A stretch of DNA of 64,000 bases from Duganella sp. OV510 (GTDB lineage: Bacteria > Pseudomonadota > Gammaproteobacteria > Burkholderiales > Burkholderiaceae_D): NCBI RefSeq assembly GCF_900100205.1, contig NZ_FNEQ01000001.1, forward strand, positions 1,054,001-1,118,000, in the 5' to 3' direction. Below are positions 20,374 through 30,400 of the stretch, one piece after another; position 1 is the first letter of the stretch, and every line of letters starts with the position of its first letter. The translations under genes and the position numbers were made by a program. The notes beneath the pieces were generated by a model. That model saw nothing but the letters and a program-made list of their open reading frames with translations. It was not told where the DNA came from and made no database searches.

Positions 20374-22521
20374 ATGTCCACACCAAACTTTGCAGTGTCC
20401 GCCATCGCATTGGCGGTTTTACAGATGACTTCCGGCCTGGCGCACGCCGCCGGCGCCGACGCAGATGCACCTGAACAGACGATGCAGGAAGTCGTCGTCA
20501 GCGCCGCCAAGACGCGCGCCGCCACGGCTGCCGTCGCCGGCTTCTCCAATGCACCGCTGCTGGAAACGCCAGCCTCGGTCAGCGTGCTGACCGCGCAGCA
20601 GATGCTGGACCTGCAAATCCGCTCGACCACTGACGCCGCCCGCTACGACGCCAGCCTGAGCGACGCCTACAACGCGGTCGGCTACGCCGAACAGTTCTCG
20701 ATTCGCGGCTTCAAGCTGGACAACGCCTCCAGCTACCGCAAGGACGGCATGGCGATCGCCGGCGACACCCAGATCCCGCTGGAAAACAAGGAGCGGCTGG
20801 AAGTGCTGAAAGGCCTGTCCGGCCTGCAGGCCGGCGTCTCCGCGCCGGGCGGCATCATCAACTACGTCACCAAGCGCCCGACCGACACGCCGCTGCGCAC
20901 CGTGGTACTGGAAGCACGCGAGCGCGGCACGCTGTACGGCGCACTGGACCTCGGCGGACGCTTTGAGAACAGCGACTTCGGCTACCGCGTCAACGTCGCC
21001 GGCGAGCGACTGCGCTCCTACATCAAGGGCGCCGACGGCAACCGCAAGTTCGTCTCGGCCGCCTTCGACTGGCGCATCTCGCCGCAGGCGCTGTTGCAAG
21101 TCGACGCCGACTACCAGCGCAAATCGCAGATCACCGCGCCGGGCTACCAGCTGCTCAACAACGCCACGCTGCCGGACGTGCCGGCCGACCAGCTGCTGAA
21201 CGACCAGCCGTGGAGCCGCCCGGTGGAAACCACCAGCAGCAACGTCGGTGCGCGCTTCACCTACCAGTTCTCGCCCGAGTGGAACGCCACCGTCAGCGTC
21301 AACCAGCACCACTTCAAGCGCGACGACTACACCGCCTTCCCTTACGGCTGCGGCGCGCAGGAACTGTATCCGGGCTTCTGCGGCAATGGCGATTACGATG
21401 TCTACAACTACATCAGCCTGGGCGAGAAGAAATCGCCACTGACGGCGCAAGCACTGCTGCAAGGCCGCTTCGCCACCGGTTCGGTCAAGCATGAATTCAC
21501 CGGCGGCGCATCGTTCTTCAAGAACAGCGAAAAATGGGGCGATGACCTGTACGACTGGTCGGGCACCAGCAATATCTACCATCCGGTGATTGTGGCGCCG
21601 GCGCCAGGCAGCAGCGGCCCGGTCTCGGAGCGCCGCCGCGACAACGAACGCGCGCTGTTCGCGCAGGACATCGTCAGCCTCAACGAGCAACTGAAGCTGC
21701 ACGCCGGCGCGCGCTACGTGCAGGTGAAGCGCGACGAATACGTGAAACCGGACGACGACGGCGTGCTGCCGCCCTATGCCCACACCGACATCGGCTTCTG
21801 GCTGCCCAACGTGGCGCTGGTGTACGCCGTGCGTCCTAATGTCTCGACTTATATCTCCTACGCGCAGGGCCTGGAGCATGGCGGCGTGGCGCCGAAAGGC
21901 ACCGAGAATGAACACCGCGCGCTGGAACCGGGCAAATCGAAGCAGGTGGAAGTGGGCATCAAGGCCGATATCCGCCCTGACCTGAGCGCCACCGTGGCCC
22001 TGTTCCAGATCCGCAAAGGACTGGAGTACACCGACGCTGCCAAATACTACGTGCGCAACGGCGAGGCGCAGAACCGTGGCCTGGAACTGGCGCTGAACGG
22101 CCGCGTCAACCGCGACCTGGATGTGGGTTTCTCGGCCACTGCGTTGAACACGCGGCAAAGCGGCACCGGATCGGTGGAGCTTGACGGCAAGCGCGTGACC
22201 AATGTCGCCGCGTTCAAGTCGTCGGTGTATGCGGATTACGCCGTGCCTGCGGTGCAGGGCCTGAAAGTGGGCGCCAACTGGATCTACTCGGGCAAGAAAG
22301 CGTTTGATGCGGCCAACAGCGTGTTCGTGCCGAAGTACCATGTGGTGAACCTGAGCGCTTCGTACTCAACCCGTATCGGCGGCGTCGGCACCACCTTCCG
22401 CGCGGCGGTCGACAATGCTTTCGACAAGTTCTACTGGCGCGATGTGACGCCTGATCTGGGCGGTTACCTGATGCCGGGCGCCTCGCGCACCGTGCGCGTC
22501 TCGGCGCAGTTCGACCTCTGA
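20374..22521 (+). CDS. TonB-dependent outer-membrane receptor, probably for thiamine
   Basis: Protein of 715 aa: signal peptide (to about residue 25, AHA), a TonB-box-like stretch (MQEVVVSA), plug domain (about 60-160, with FSIRGFKLDN and LKGLSGLQAGVSAPGGIINYVTKRP), then a 22-strand barrel ending in Phe-x-Leu (SAQFDL) as outer-membrane proteins do. Sequence alone resembles the siderophore receptor group. However, the TPP riboswitch upstream strongly suggests thiamine or a thiamine precursor as substrate; such riboswitch-controlled receptors are known from comparative genomics. The convergent PnuC-type permease and kinase support vitamin uptake. Confidence 0.9.
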   Translation: MSTPNFAVSAIALAVLQMTSGLAHAAGADADAPEQTMQEVVVSAAKTRAATAAVAGFSNAPLLETPASVSVLTAQQMLDLQIRSTTDAARYDASLSDAYNAVGYAEQFSIRGFKLDNASSYRKDGMAIAGDTQIPLENKERLEVLKGLSGLQAGVSAPGGIINYVTKRPTDTPLRTVVLEARERGTLYGALDLGGRFENSDFGYRVNVAGERLRSYIKGADGNRKFVSAAFDWRISPQALLQVDADYQRKSQITAPGYQLLNNATLPDVPADQLLNDQPWSRPVETTSSNVGARFTYQFSPEWNATVSVNQHHFKRDDYTAFPYGCGAQELYPGFCGNGDYDVYNYISLGEKKSPLTAQALLQGRFATGSVKHEFTGGASFFKNSEKWGDDLYDWSGTSNIYHPVIVAPAPGSSGPVSERRRDNERALFAQDIVSLNEQLKLHAGARYVQVKRDEYVKPDDDGVLPPYAHTDIGFWLPNVALVYAVRPNVSTYISYAQGLEHGGVAPKGTENEHRALEPGKSKQVEVGIKADIRPDLSATVALFQIRKGLEYTDAAKYYVRNGEAQNRGLELALNGRVNRDLDVGFSATALNTRQSGTGSVELDGKRVTNVAAFKSSVYADYAVPAVQGLKVGANWIYSGKKAFDAANSVFVPKYHVVNLSASYSTRIGGVGTTFRAAVDNAFDKFYWRDVTPDLGGYLMPGASRTVRVSAQFDL

Positions 22522-22528
22522 CCGGGGG

Positions 22529-23056
22529 CTACAGTGCGGCCAGCGCGTCGTCCGCCTGGGCGATGCGCTGCTGCACGCCGCCGCTGATCGGCACGTAAGG
22601 AATCCCGCGTGCCGACAATTCCTCATGCAGCATGCGGTGGATGATGATGCTCACCTCCTCGCTCTCGCGCTGCAAGCCATCAGCAATCCACGGAATATCC
22701 GGCGCGGTCACCAGCGTCAGCGCATAGTCGCGCGCGTGCGCGTCAGCCAGCACCGCCAGCTCGGCATCGATGCCGTCAAAGTAGTGGCGGCTGTACACCG
22801 CCGTCATCAGCGGCGACGTATCGCAGAACAGATAGCGCCGCGCGCTTGCAGCGGCGGCCTGTTCACGCACCAGCTGCGTGCGGGCGATGTGGATCTGATC
22901 CCCCGCCACCGGCACGCGGCCGGCGGTGTCGACAAATTCGCGTAAATACTCCGGCACCCAGACCGTCTGATAGCGCTCCGCCAGCGCGGCGGCCAGCGTG
23001 GTCTTGCCCGAAGACGCCGTGCCGAGGATGGCGATGCGTAGCGGCGCGCCGCTCAT
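22529..23056 (-). CDS. NadR-like P-loop kinase (vitamin/nucleoside kinase)
   Basis: Protein of 175 aa with Walker A GTASSGKT at residues 12-19 and the layout of the ribosylnicotinamide-kinase domain of NadR (VWVPEYLREFV; CDTSPLMTAVYS), but without the NMN-adenylyltransferase and repressor domains. The ATG at 23056 overlaps the pnuC stop (ATGA), so translation is coupled; a longer open frame upstream is not used. Such kinases trap a vitamin after uptake by phosphorylation. Substrate could be nicotinamide riboside or, given the TPP-riboswitch receptor next door, thiamine. Sequence alone does not decide. Confidence 0.82.
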   Translation of the reverse strand: MSGAPLRIAILGTASSGKTTLAAALAERYQTVWVPEYLREFVDTAGRVPVAGDQIHIARTQLVREQAAAASARRYLFCDTSPLMTAVYSRHYFDGIDAELAVLADAHARDYALTLVTAPDIPWIADGLQRESEEVSIIIHRMLHEELSARGIPYVPISGGVQQRIAQADDALAAL

Positions 23057-23697
23057 TCCAGCGCCAGACGGCGGCCGCCAGTGTGCGTGTCGCCGCTCCA
23101 GGCGCGCAGCCCGACCACCGCCATGCCGACAAACACCGCGTACAGAATTGCCGTCAGCATCAGGTGCTTGTGCAAATACAGCCCCACATACAGCACATCG
23201 ACGATGATCCACACATGCCAGTTCTCGATCTTCTTACGCGACAGCAGCAGCTGGCCGACCAGCGAGCCGGCGGTCAGGAAGGCGTCCGATTTCGGCACGT
23301 CGGTATCGGTATAGGTCTTGAGGAACCAGGCCAGCAGCACAAAGCCCGCCAGCCAGGCGACGCCGGCGATCACACGGCCGCGCGCCGATAGCGACGTCAC
23401 CGGGAGCTTGTCGTGGCGATCGTCGCCATGCAGCCACTGATACCAGCCGAAGATCGACACGGTAATGAACACCAGCTGCAAGCCCATGTCGCCATACAGG
23501 CGCGAACCATAAAACACCAGGCCATAGGTGGCCGACGAGATGATGGCAAACAGCCAGGCCCAGTGGCTCTGGCGAATGTTCAGCCATACCGTCGCCACCG
23601 ACAGCAGGAACGACAGCAGCTCCAGCGGGGTCGTGGCAAATACCGCCAGGTGCAATGGCATATTGGCGTAACTAAGCAGGAGCTGCAAGGTCGTCAT
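23053..23697 (-). CDS. PnuC-family vitamin permease (PnuC or PnuT)
   Basis: Inner-membrane protein of 214 aa with seven helices and the PnuC signature elements: TTPLELLSFLLSVATVWLNIRQSHWAW, GLVFYGSRLYGDMGLQ, YQWLHG and the C-terminal KKIENWHVWIIVDVLYVGLY. PnuC permeases carry nicotinamide riboside; PnuT members carry thiamine and are often near TPP riboswitches. The gene overlaps the upstream S46 peptidase stop (ATGA) and the downstream kinase start (ATGA), forming a three-gene operon. No riboswitch precedes this operon itself. Confidence 0.9.
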   Translation of the reverse strand: MTTLQLLLSYANMPLHLAVFATTPLELLSFLLSVATVWLNIRQSHWAWLFAIISSATYGLVFYGSRLYGDMGLQLVFITVSIFGWYQWLHGDDRHDKLPVTSLSARGRVIAGVAWLAGFVLLAWFLKTYTDTDVPKSDAFLTAGSLVGQLLLSRKKIENWHVWIIVDVLYVGLYLHKHLMLTAILYAVFVGMAVVGLRAWSGDTHTGGRRLALE

Positions 23698-25829
23698 TTT
23701 TTAGGATACTTGATGGTCATTTCTTTGAGCAGATTGTCGGCATGGTCGACTTCCGCCATCACCCACAGCATATACCGGATATCCAGATGAATGGCGCGGG
23801 TGATGTCGCGGTCGAAGTACCAGTCCTTGGTGATCGACTCATAGGTTGAATCGAAGTTCAGGCCGATCAGCTCACCATGCTTGTTCATCACCGCCGAACC
23901 GGAGTTGCCGCCGGTGGTGTCGGCGCTGGTCAGGAAGTCGACCGGTACGGTGCCCAGCACAGGGTCCTTGAACTGGCCGTAGCGCTTGGCCTTGATCGCA
24001 TCCAGCAGGTTTTGCGGTGCGTCGAACGGCGCCTTGCCGGTGTTCTTCTCGACGATGCCTTCGATGGTGGTGAACGGACCCTTGGTAATGCCGTCCTTCG
24101 GCGAGTACGGCGACACGGTGCCGTAGGTCACGCGCAGCGTCGAATTCGCATCAGGATAGACCGGCTTGCCCTGCGATTTCTTCCACGCGATGACGGCCGC
24201 CATGTATTGCGGGATTACGCGCTCCAGATTGCCGTCCAGCTCCTTGCGGCGCTCCTTCAGCGACTGCGTCACGCCGTCGAGCTTCACCGCCAGCTTGAGG
24301 AAGGCGTCGTTGGCGCCGGCGATGGCCTTGGCGTCCTTGCCGATCCAGGCCAGACGGTTGGCGGTGTCGCCCAGTTGCGACTGCGTGTACAGCGCCGGCA
24401 CGGCGTCCACCGCAGGCAGCAGTGCATCCAGGCCGGTCACGTGCATAGACTTCGGCAATTTGGCATAGCGCTGCAGCGCCGCCGTGAAGCGGGCCTGATC
24501 GACGCTGCCGACATACGACTGCTCCAGACGGTTCAGGCGCGCCTTGATGAAGGCCAGGTCGCGCTGCTGGTAGCCGGTTTCGCGTTCGGCATCCGGCTTG
24601 GCGCTTTCCTGCGCCAGGCGATACAGCGTTGCGCCGGACTTCAGCAGGTCGCCGGTGGTGGCGACGCCATAGCCGAACTCCTCGTCGCTCAGCGCGATGT
24701 CGGCGGCGATCAGTGCATCCAGTTCGGCCAGCAGCTTCTTGTCGGCGCTCGGCTGTTTGGCGTACCAGGCGCGGAACTCGGCGTCCTGTACGTCCTTGAT
24801 GGCGGCGATGTCCTTGCGTGCAAAGCCGTCCATCAGGCCGCGCGTTTTCTTCATCACGTTATTGAGACTCTTGACCACACTGGCGTAGCGCACCGCGTTG
24901 GCATCGCTATCCTTGGTGGCAGCGGCGATCACGTCCAGGTCGGACTGGATCTCGCCAGCCTTGGCCGGATAGGCGGCGTCACGCGCATAGCGGATTTCCG
25001 ACGGCAGCTTGTAGCGGCTGGTGCGGCCAGGGTAGCCGGCCAGCAGCACCGGGTCGCCGTTCTTCAGGCCTTCGGCCGAGACCACCAGGAAGTCCCTGGA
25101 TTTGTACGGTACATTGTCCGGCGACGGCTCGGCCGGACGGCCATCCTTGCCGACATAGGCGCGCAGGAAGGAATAGTCACCCACGTGGCGCGGCCATTCA
25201 TAGTTGTCGATGTCGCCGCCAAAGTCCCCCAGCGAATTGGCCGGCGCGTACACCAGGCGCACGTCGCGTATCATCATCTGGCGAATGCGGTAGTACTCCA
25301 GGCCGCGATGGAAGGCCGGCACCGAGCAGCGATAGAACTTGTCGCTCTCGCATTCGGCGATCAGGGCCTTGATGTTCTTCTCCACCGCTTCGCTGCGCGC
25401 CTTGCCGTTCATGGCTGGCGCAACACCTTTCAGCACGCGGCTGGTGACGTTTTCTACCTTGTCGGTCACATATACCAGCGTGTTCGGGCCGCCCGGCAGT
25501 TCGGCGTCGCGGGTCTTGGCCAGGAAGCCGTTGGCGATGTAATGATGTTCAGGCGTCGAGTTGCGCTGGATGGCGCCATACGCGCAGTGGTGGTTGGTGA
25601 CCACCAGGCCGGCGTCCGACACAAACGATGCCGAGCAACCGCCCAGCGACACGATGGCGCTCATCGGGTGCTTCGACAAATCGGCCAGCTTTTCCGCCGG
25701 GATGGCGATGCCGATGCGTTTCAATTCGGATTTCAGTTGTGGCAGCTGGTATGGCTGCCATTGGCCTTCGTCGGCGTATGCGCTTGTGGCGCACAGCACT
25801 GCGGCAGGAATGACTAAGTATTTAAACAA
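23694..25829 (-). CDS. S46-family dipeptidyl peptidase (DPP7/DPP11 type), secreted
   Basis: Chymotrypsin-fold serine peptidase with an inserted helical cap, 711 aa, which removes dipeptides from the N-terminus of oligopeptides in the periplasm. Catalytic His lies in VVTNHHCAYG (about residue 81), Ser in TTGGNSGSAV. A TTG start at 25829 is preferred: it gives a clean signal peptide (FKYLVIPAAVLCATSAYA) with AGGGG upstream, whereas the ATG at 25895 adds 22 odd residues. At the known specificity position, IGLNFDSTYE has Ser where DPP7 has Gly and DPP11 has Arg. First gene of an operon with pnuC and the kinase. Confidence 0.92.
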   Translation of the reverse strand: MFKYLVIPAAVLCATSAYADEGQWQPYQLPQLKSELKRIGIAIPAEKLADLSKHPMSAIVSLGGCSASFVSDAGLVVTNHHCAYGAIQRNSTPEHHYIANGFLAKTRDAELPGGPNTLVYVTDKVENVTSRVLKGVAPAMNGKARSEAVEKNIKALIAECESDKFYRCSVPAFHRGLEYYRIRQMMIRDVRLVYAPANSLGDFGGDIDNYEWPRHVGDYSFLRAYVGKDGRPAEPSPDNVPYKSRDFLVVSAEGLKNGDPVLLAGYPGRTSRYKLPSEIRYARDAAYPAKAGEIQSDLDVIAAATKDSDANAVRYASVVKSLNNVMKKTRGLMDGFARKDIAAIKDVQDAEFRAWYAKQPSADKKLLAELDALIAADIALSDEEFGYGVATTGDLLKSGATLYRLAQESAKPDAERETGYQQRDLAFIKARLNRLEQSYVGSVDQARFTAALQRYAKLPKSMHVTGLDALLPAVDAVPALYTQSQLGDTANRLAWIGKDAKAIAGANDAFLKLAVKLDGVTQSLKERRKELDGNLERVIPQYMAAVIAWKKSQGKPVYPDANSTLRVTYGTVSPYSPKDGITKGPFTTIEGIVEKNTGKAPFDAPQNLLDAIKAKRYGQFKDPVLGTVPVDFLTSADTTGGNSGSAVMNKHGELIGLNFDSTYESITKDWYFDRDITRAIHLDIRYMLWVMAEVDHADNLLKEMTIKYPKK

Positions 25830-25976
25830 GATATGGCCCCTGATTGATAACGGCGCCAGTATTATAAAGCCAAGCCGGCAGACGGCCCAAGGCATAGCGG
25901 GCCGTTGCGGCGGGACGCGCCGGCCGCGTCGCGCTGCTGGCGTTCCATGGGTCGCCGCTTTCGCGGCGACGACAGC

Positions 25977-27407
25977 TTACTGGGCGGCGTGCCAGCCGCC
26001 GCCCAGCGACTGGATCAGGGCAATCGCTGTGGTCTGGCGATCCGCCTGCGCCTGTACCAGAGAGCGGCGCGCGCTCAGCGCAGTCTGCTGCGCAGTCACC
26101 ACGTCGCTGTAGCTGACCTGGCCGGCGCGGTAGCGGTTCAACATCTGCACCTCGACCTGGTCGGCCGCTTCCGACGCCACCTTGCGCAGATCCTGCTGCT
26201 GCGCCAGCGTGCGGGTGGCGGCCAGCTGGTTCTCGACATCGGCAAATGCGGTCAGCACGGTCTGGCGGTAGTTGGCGATGGCCTGGTCGCGCGCCGCCTC
26301 GGCACCGCTGACGCGGGCCTTGATGGCGCCGGCGTCGAACAGCGTCTGCGCCGCCGTCAGGCCCAGTGACCACAGGTTGTTGGAAGCGTTGAACAAGCCG
26401 CCGGTGGACGACGATCCGTAGCCGTAGGAACCGGTCAGGTTCAGGCTAGGAAAGTAGGCGCTGCGGGCGATGCCGATATTGGCGTTGGCGGCGGCCACGC
26501 GGCGTTCGGCGGCGGCGATGTCGGGACGGCGCTGCAACAGCGTCGATGGCACACCGGTCGGAATATCCGGCACGGCGATCTTCCAGTCGGCAGGTGCCAG
26601 CGTGTAGTCGCCGGCCGGCTTGCCCAGCAAGACCGCAATCGCATGTTCCAGCGTGGCGCGCTGGCGCACCAGCGTGATCTGGTCGATGCGAGCGCTGGCC
26701 AGCTGCGTCTGCGCCTGCAGCAGGTCCGACTTGGCGGTGATGCCGGCATCGAAGCGGTTCTGCGTGATCTGCAGCACGCGCTCATAGCCTTCCACGGTGG
26801 CGTCCAGCAGCGCCTTCTCTGCATCGGTCTGGCGCAGCGAGAAGTAATTGGTGGCCAGTTCGCCCTGTGCCGACAGGCGTGCTGCGGCCAGGTCGGCGGC
26901 GCTGGCCTGCAGGCTGGCGTCGGCGTTGCTGACGTTGGCGCGCAGCTTGCCCCATACATCCGGCTCCCAGCTGGCGCCGATATTGGCGCGGTACTGGTTG
27001 GCGGTTGACGTGTTGCCGCCGCCACCGGTGCGCGTGGCGCTGCCGTTCAGGTTCACCGACGGGAACAGCGACGCGCGCTGCTCGGCCACCAGCGAGCGCG
27101 CCTGCGCATACGCAGCGATGGCGGCGGCGACGTTCTGATTATTCACCTCAATGCTGTCGGCCATCTGGTTCAGCAGCGGATCGCCGAACAGCTGCCACCA
27201 CGGGCCGCGTTCCAGCGTGTCGGCCGGTGCGGCGGCGGTCCAGCCGGCGGCAGCCTTGTCAGCGTCGCTTGGTGTCTCCTTGTAGGCCGACGGCGCCGCC
27301 GTTTCAGGCACCTTGTAAGCCGGCGTGACCGAGCAGCCGGCCAGCAGCGCCGACACCACGGCCAGCGCGCTCAGGGAATAAGAGGAAGAAGATGCGTGTT
27401 TGCTCAT
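25977..27407 (-). CDS. RND efflux outer-membrane lipoprotein, OprM/NodT type
   Basis: Protein of 476 aa with a lipoprotein signal (SALAVVSALLAGCSVTP, lipid Cys near 25) and two repeated TolC-type halves rich in Ala/Gln coiled coil, each with beta-strand segments (WKLRAN-like WGKLRANVSNADASL; SYGYGSSSTGG). It forms the outer-membrane channel of a tripartite pump. Start ATG overlaps the mdtC stop (ATGA), so it is the fourth gene of the mdtABC operon, unlike E. coli where TolC is encoded elsewhere. Confidence 0.93.
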   Translation of the reverse strand: MSKHASSSSYSLSALAVVSALLAGCSVTPAYKVPETAAPSAYKETPSDADKAAAGWTAAAPADTLERGPWWQLFGDPLLNQMADSIEVNNQNVAAAIAAYAQARSLVAEQRASLFPSVNLNGSATRTGGGGNTSTANQYRANIGASWEPDVWGKLRANVSNADASLQASAADLAAARLSAQGELATNYFSLRQTDAEKALLDATVEGYERVLQITQNRFDAGITAKSDLLQAQTQLASARIDQITLVRQRATLEHAIAVLLGKPAGDYTLAPADWKIAVPDIPTGVPSTLLQRRPDIAAAERRVAAANANIGIARSAYFPSLNLTGSYGYGSSSTGGLFNASNNLWSLGLTAAQTLFDAGAIKARVSGAEAARDQAIANYRQTVLTAFADVENQLAATRTLAQQQDLRKVASEAADQVEVQMLNRYRAGQVSYSDVVTAQQTALSARRSLVQAQADRQTTAIALIQSLGGGWHAAQ

Positions 27408-30400
27408 GGTGTAATCGGCGATTCGTCGCTATGGATGCGGCTGAGTTGTTGTTCGGACGGGCTGCGGCGGCGCAGCTTGTCCATCAGGATGTAGACCACG
27501 GGCGTCGTCAGCAGCGTCAACAGCTGGCTGGCGATCAGGCCACCGATGATGGCCACGCCCAGCGGCTGGCGCAGCTCCGAGCCTTCGCCGAAGCCGATCG
27601 CCAGCGGCAACGCGCCCAGCGCCGCCGCCAAGGTGGTCATCAGGATCGGGCGGAAACGCAGCAGGCAGGCTTCGCGCACTGCTTCCAGCGGCGACAGCCC
27701 GCGCGCGCGCTCGGCTTCCAGCGCAAAGTCGATAATCATGATGGCGTTCTTCTTGACGATACCGATCAGCAGGAAGATGCCAATCAGCGCAATCGTCGAG
27801 AACTCCATCTTGAAGATCAGCAGCGCCAGCACCGCGCCAACGCCGGCAGACGGCAGCGTGGTCAGCACCGTCACCGGGTGCACCAGGCTTTCGTACAGGA
27901 TGCCCAGCACGATGTAGATCACCACGATCGCGGCCAGGATCAGCAGCGGCAGCGACTTGTTGCTCTCCTGCGCCTGCTTGGCGGAGCCGGCGAAATTGCC
28001 GCGCACATTATTCGGCATGGCGATTTCCGCCTCGGCGCTGGAGATCGCGGCCGCAGCGTCGGACAAGCTGTAGCCCTCGGCCAGGTTGAAGGCGATGGTG
28101 GTCGCCAGTTCACCATCCTGGTGATTGATCGAAGTCGCCGCCGAGCTTTCGGCAAAGCGCGCCAACGTCGACAGCGGCACCATGGTGGTGGCCGTGGTGC
28201 TCAGCGCCGAACCGGACGATGCATCCTTCACCGCCGGCGCGGCCACATTGGCGGCCGTGGTGGTGGTGGATGTGGCGCCGGTGGACGAGGTGGTGGTCGT
28301 ACTCACGGTCGGCGCACCGCTCGGATTGGACGCCGACGGCGACGGCAAGCCCTTGGCCGGCACGTAGACATCGTTAAGCGCATTCGGGCTCTTGGCGAAT
28401 TCGCGCGGCACTTCCATGATGACGTGGTACTGGTTCAACTCATCATAGATGGTCGCCACCTGGCGTTGGCCGAAGCTGTTATACAGCGCATTGTCGATAT
28501 CCTTGGTCGAGACGCCGAGCCGCGAGGCGATGTCCTTGTCGATGGTGACAAAAGTCTCGACGCCATTGTCGGCCTGGTCGGAGTCCACGTCCATCAGCGC
28601 TTTTTGCTCTTTCATCGCCTGCGCCAAACGGGTCGCCCACTTCTTCAGGTCCGACTGATTGTCGGACTTCAGCGTGTACTGGAAGTTGGCGTTGGCCGAG
28701 CGTCCGCCCGAGCGCAGATCCTGCACAGGACTGAGGAACAGGCTGACGCCAGTCACCTTGGCCAGCTGCGGCCGCAGGCGCGCGATCACTGCCTGACCGG
28801 CCACGTCACGCTGATTGGCCGGCTTCAGGTTGATGAACATGAAGCCGCCGCCGGCACGGCGGCCGCCGGTGAAGCCGACCACCGTGTCCACTGCCGGATC
28901 ATCCTTGATGATGTTGACCAGCTGTCGCAGCTTGCCCTGCATGGCCTGGAACGAGATGCTCTGGTCGGCGCGGATGCCGCCGCTGATCTGGCCCGTGTCC
29001 TGCTGCGGGAAACCACCTTTCGGGATGGCCGCGAACAGGTAGAAATTCAGGCCGATGACGAACACCAGGCTGGCCATCACCAGCCACACACTGTGCAGCG
29101 CCCAGTCCAGCGCATGCGCATAGCCGCGCAGGATGGCGTCGAAGCCACGCTCGAAGAAACGCGCGACCGGCGTCTGCGGCCTGGCTTCGTGGCCGCCGGG
29201 CGTCAGCAGCCAGGCGCACATCATTGGCGTGGTGGTCAGCGAGATCACCAGTGAAATCATCACCGCCGCCGACAAGGTAATCGCAAACTCCTTGAACAGC
29301 GCGCCGAACTGGCCGCCCATGAACAGCAGCGGAATGAACACGGCAATCAGCGACAGGCTGATCGACAGCACGGTGAAGCCCACCTCGCGCGCGCCCAGCA
29401 GCGCCGCCTCGAAGCGGTCCATGCCGGCCTCGATATGGCGGGTGGTATTTTCGAGCACCACGATGGCGTCATCGACCACGAAGCCGGTAGCCACGGTCAG
29501 CGCCATCAGCGACAGGTTGTTCAGGCTGAAGCCCAGCAGGTACATGACGCCGAAAGTGCCCAGCAAGGACACCACGGTGGCCACCGTCGGCACGATGGTG
29601 GCGCGCACATTGCGCAGGAATACGCTGACCACAAGCACCACCAGCAGGATGGAGATAATCAGCGTCACTTCGATTTCATGCAGCGACGAGCGGATAGAAT
29701 TGGTACTGTCGCTGGCCACCTGGATCTTGACGTCCGGCGGCAGCTGCGCCTGCAGCATCGGCAGCTGTGCGCGCACGCTGTCCACCGTCTCGATGACGTT
29801 GGCGCCAGCCTGGGAGCGCAGCAGCACGATGATGGCTGGCTCGCCGTTGAACAGGCCCAGATTGTTCTGGTCCTCGACGCCGTCCACCACTTCCGCCACA
29901 TCCTGAAGGCGGATAGGCACATCGTTGCGCACGCCGACAATCAGCTGACGATAATCGGCGGCGCTGCGGCCGCCGACAGTGTTGGCCGATTCGGTATAGA
30001 TCTGCAAGCGGCGGCCGTCGCCCTGGATAGCACCGCGCGGACGGTTGGCGTTGGCGGCCTGGATGGCGGCGCGCACGTCCTCCATCGACAAACCCTGCCG
30101 GTTCAGTGCGAACGGATTCAATTCCACGCGCACCGCCGGCAGCGAGCTGCCGCCCAGTTCCACGTCGCCCACGCCGGTCACTTGCGACAGGCGTTGCAAC
30201 ACGATGTTGGACACCGAATCGTAGATCTGGCCCGGCGTACGGGTCTTCGAGGTCAGCGCCAGAATGATCGCCGGCGAGCCGGAGGTATTCGCCTTGCGGT
30301 AAGTCGGATTGCTGCGCAGCGTGGCCGGCAAATCGACACGGCTGGCATTGATCGCCGCCTGCACCTCGCGCGCCACCGAGTCCACATTGCGGTTCAGGTC

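Noticed and set aside
20419..22341. 640-codon reverse open frame opposite the TonB receptor
   Set aside because: Antisense shadow; receptor plug and barrel motifs and the riboswitch support the forward gene.
23877..25817. 646-codon forward open frame opposite the S46 peptidase
   Set aside because: Antisense shadow; the S46 catalytic motifs are on the reverse strand.
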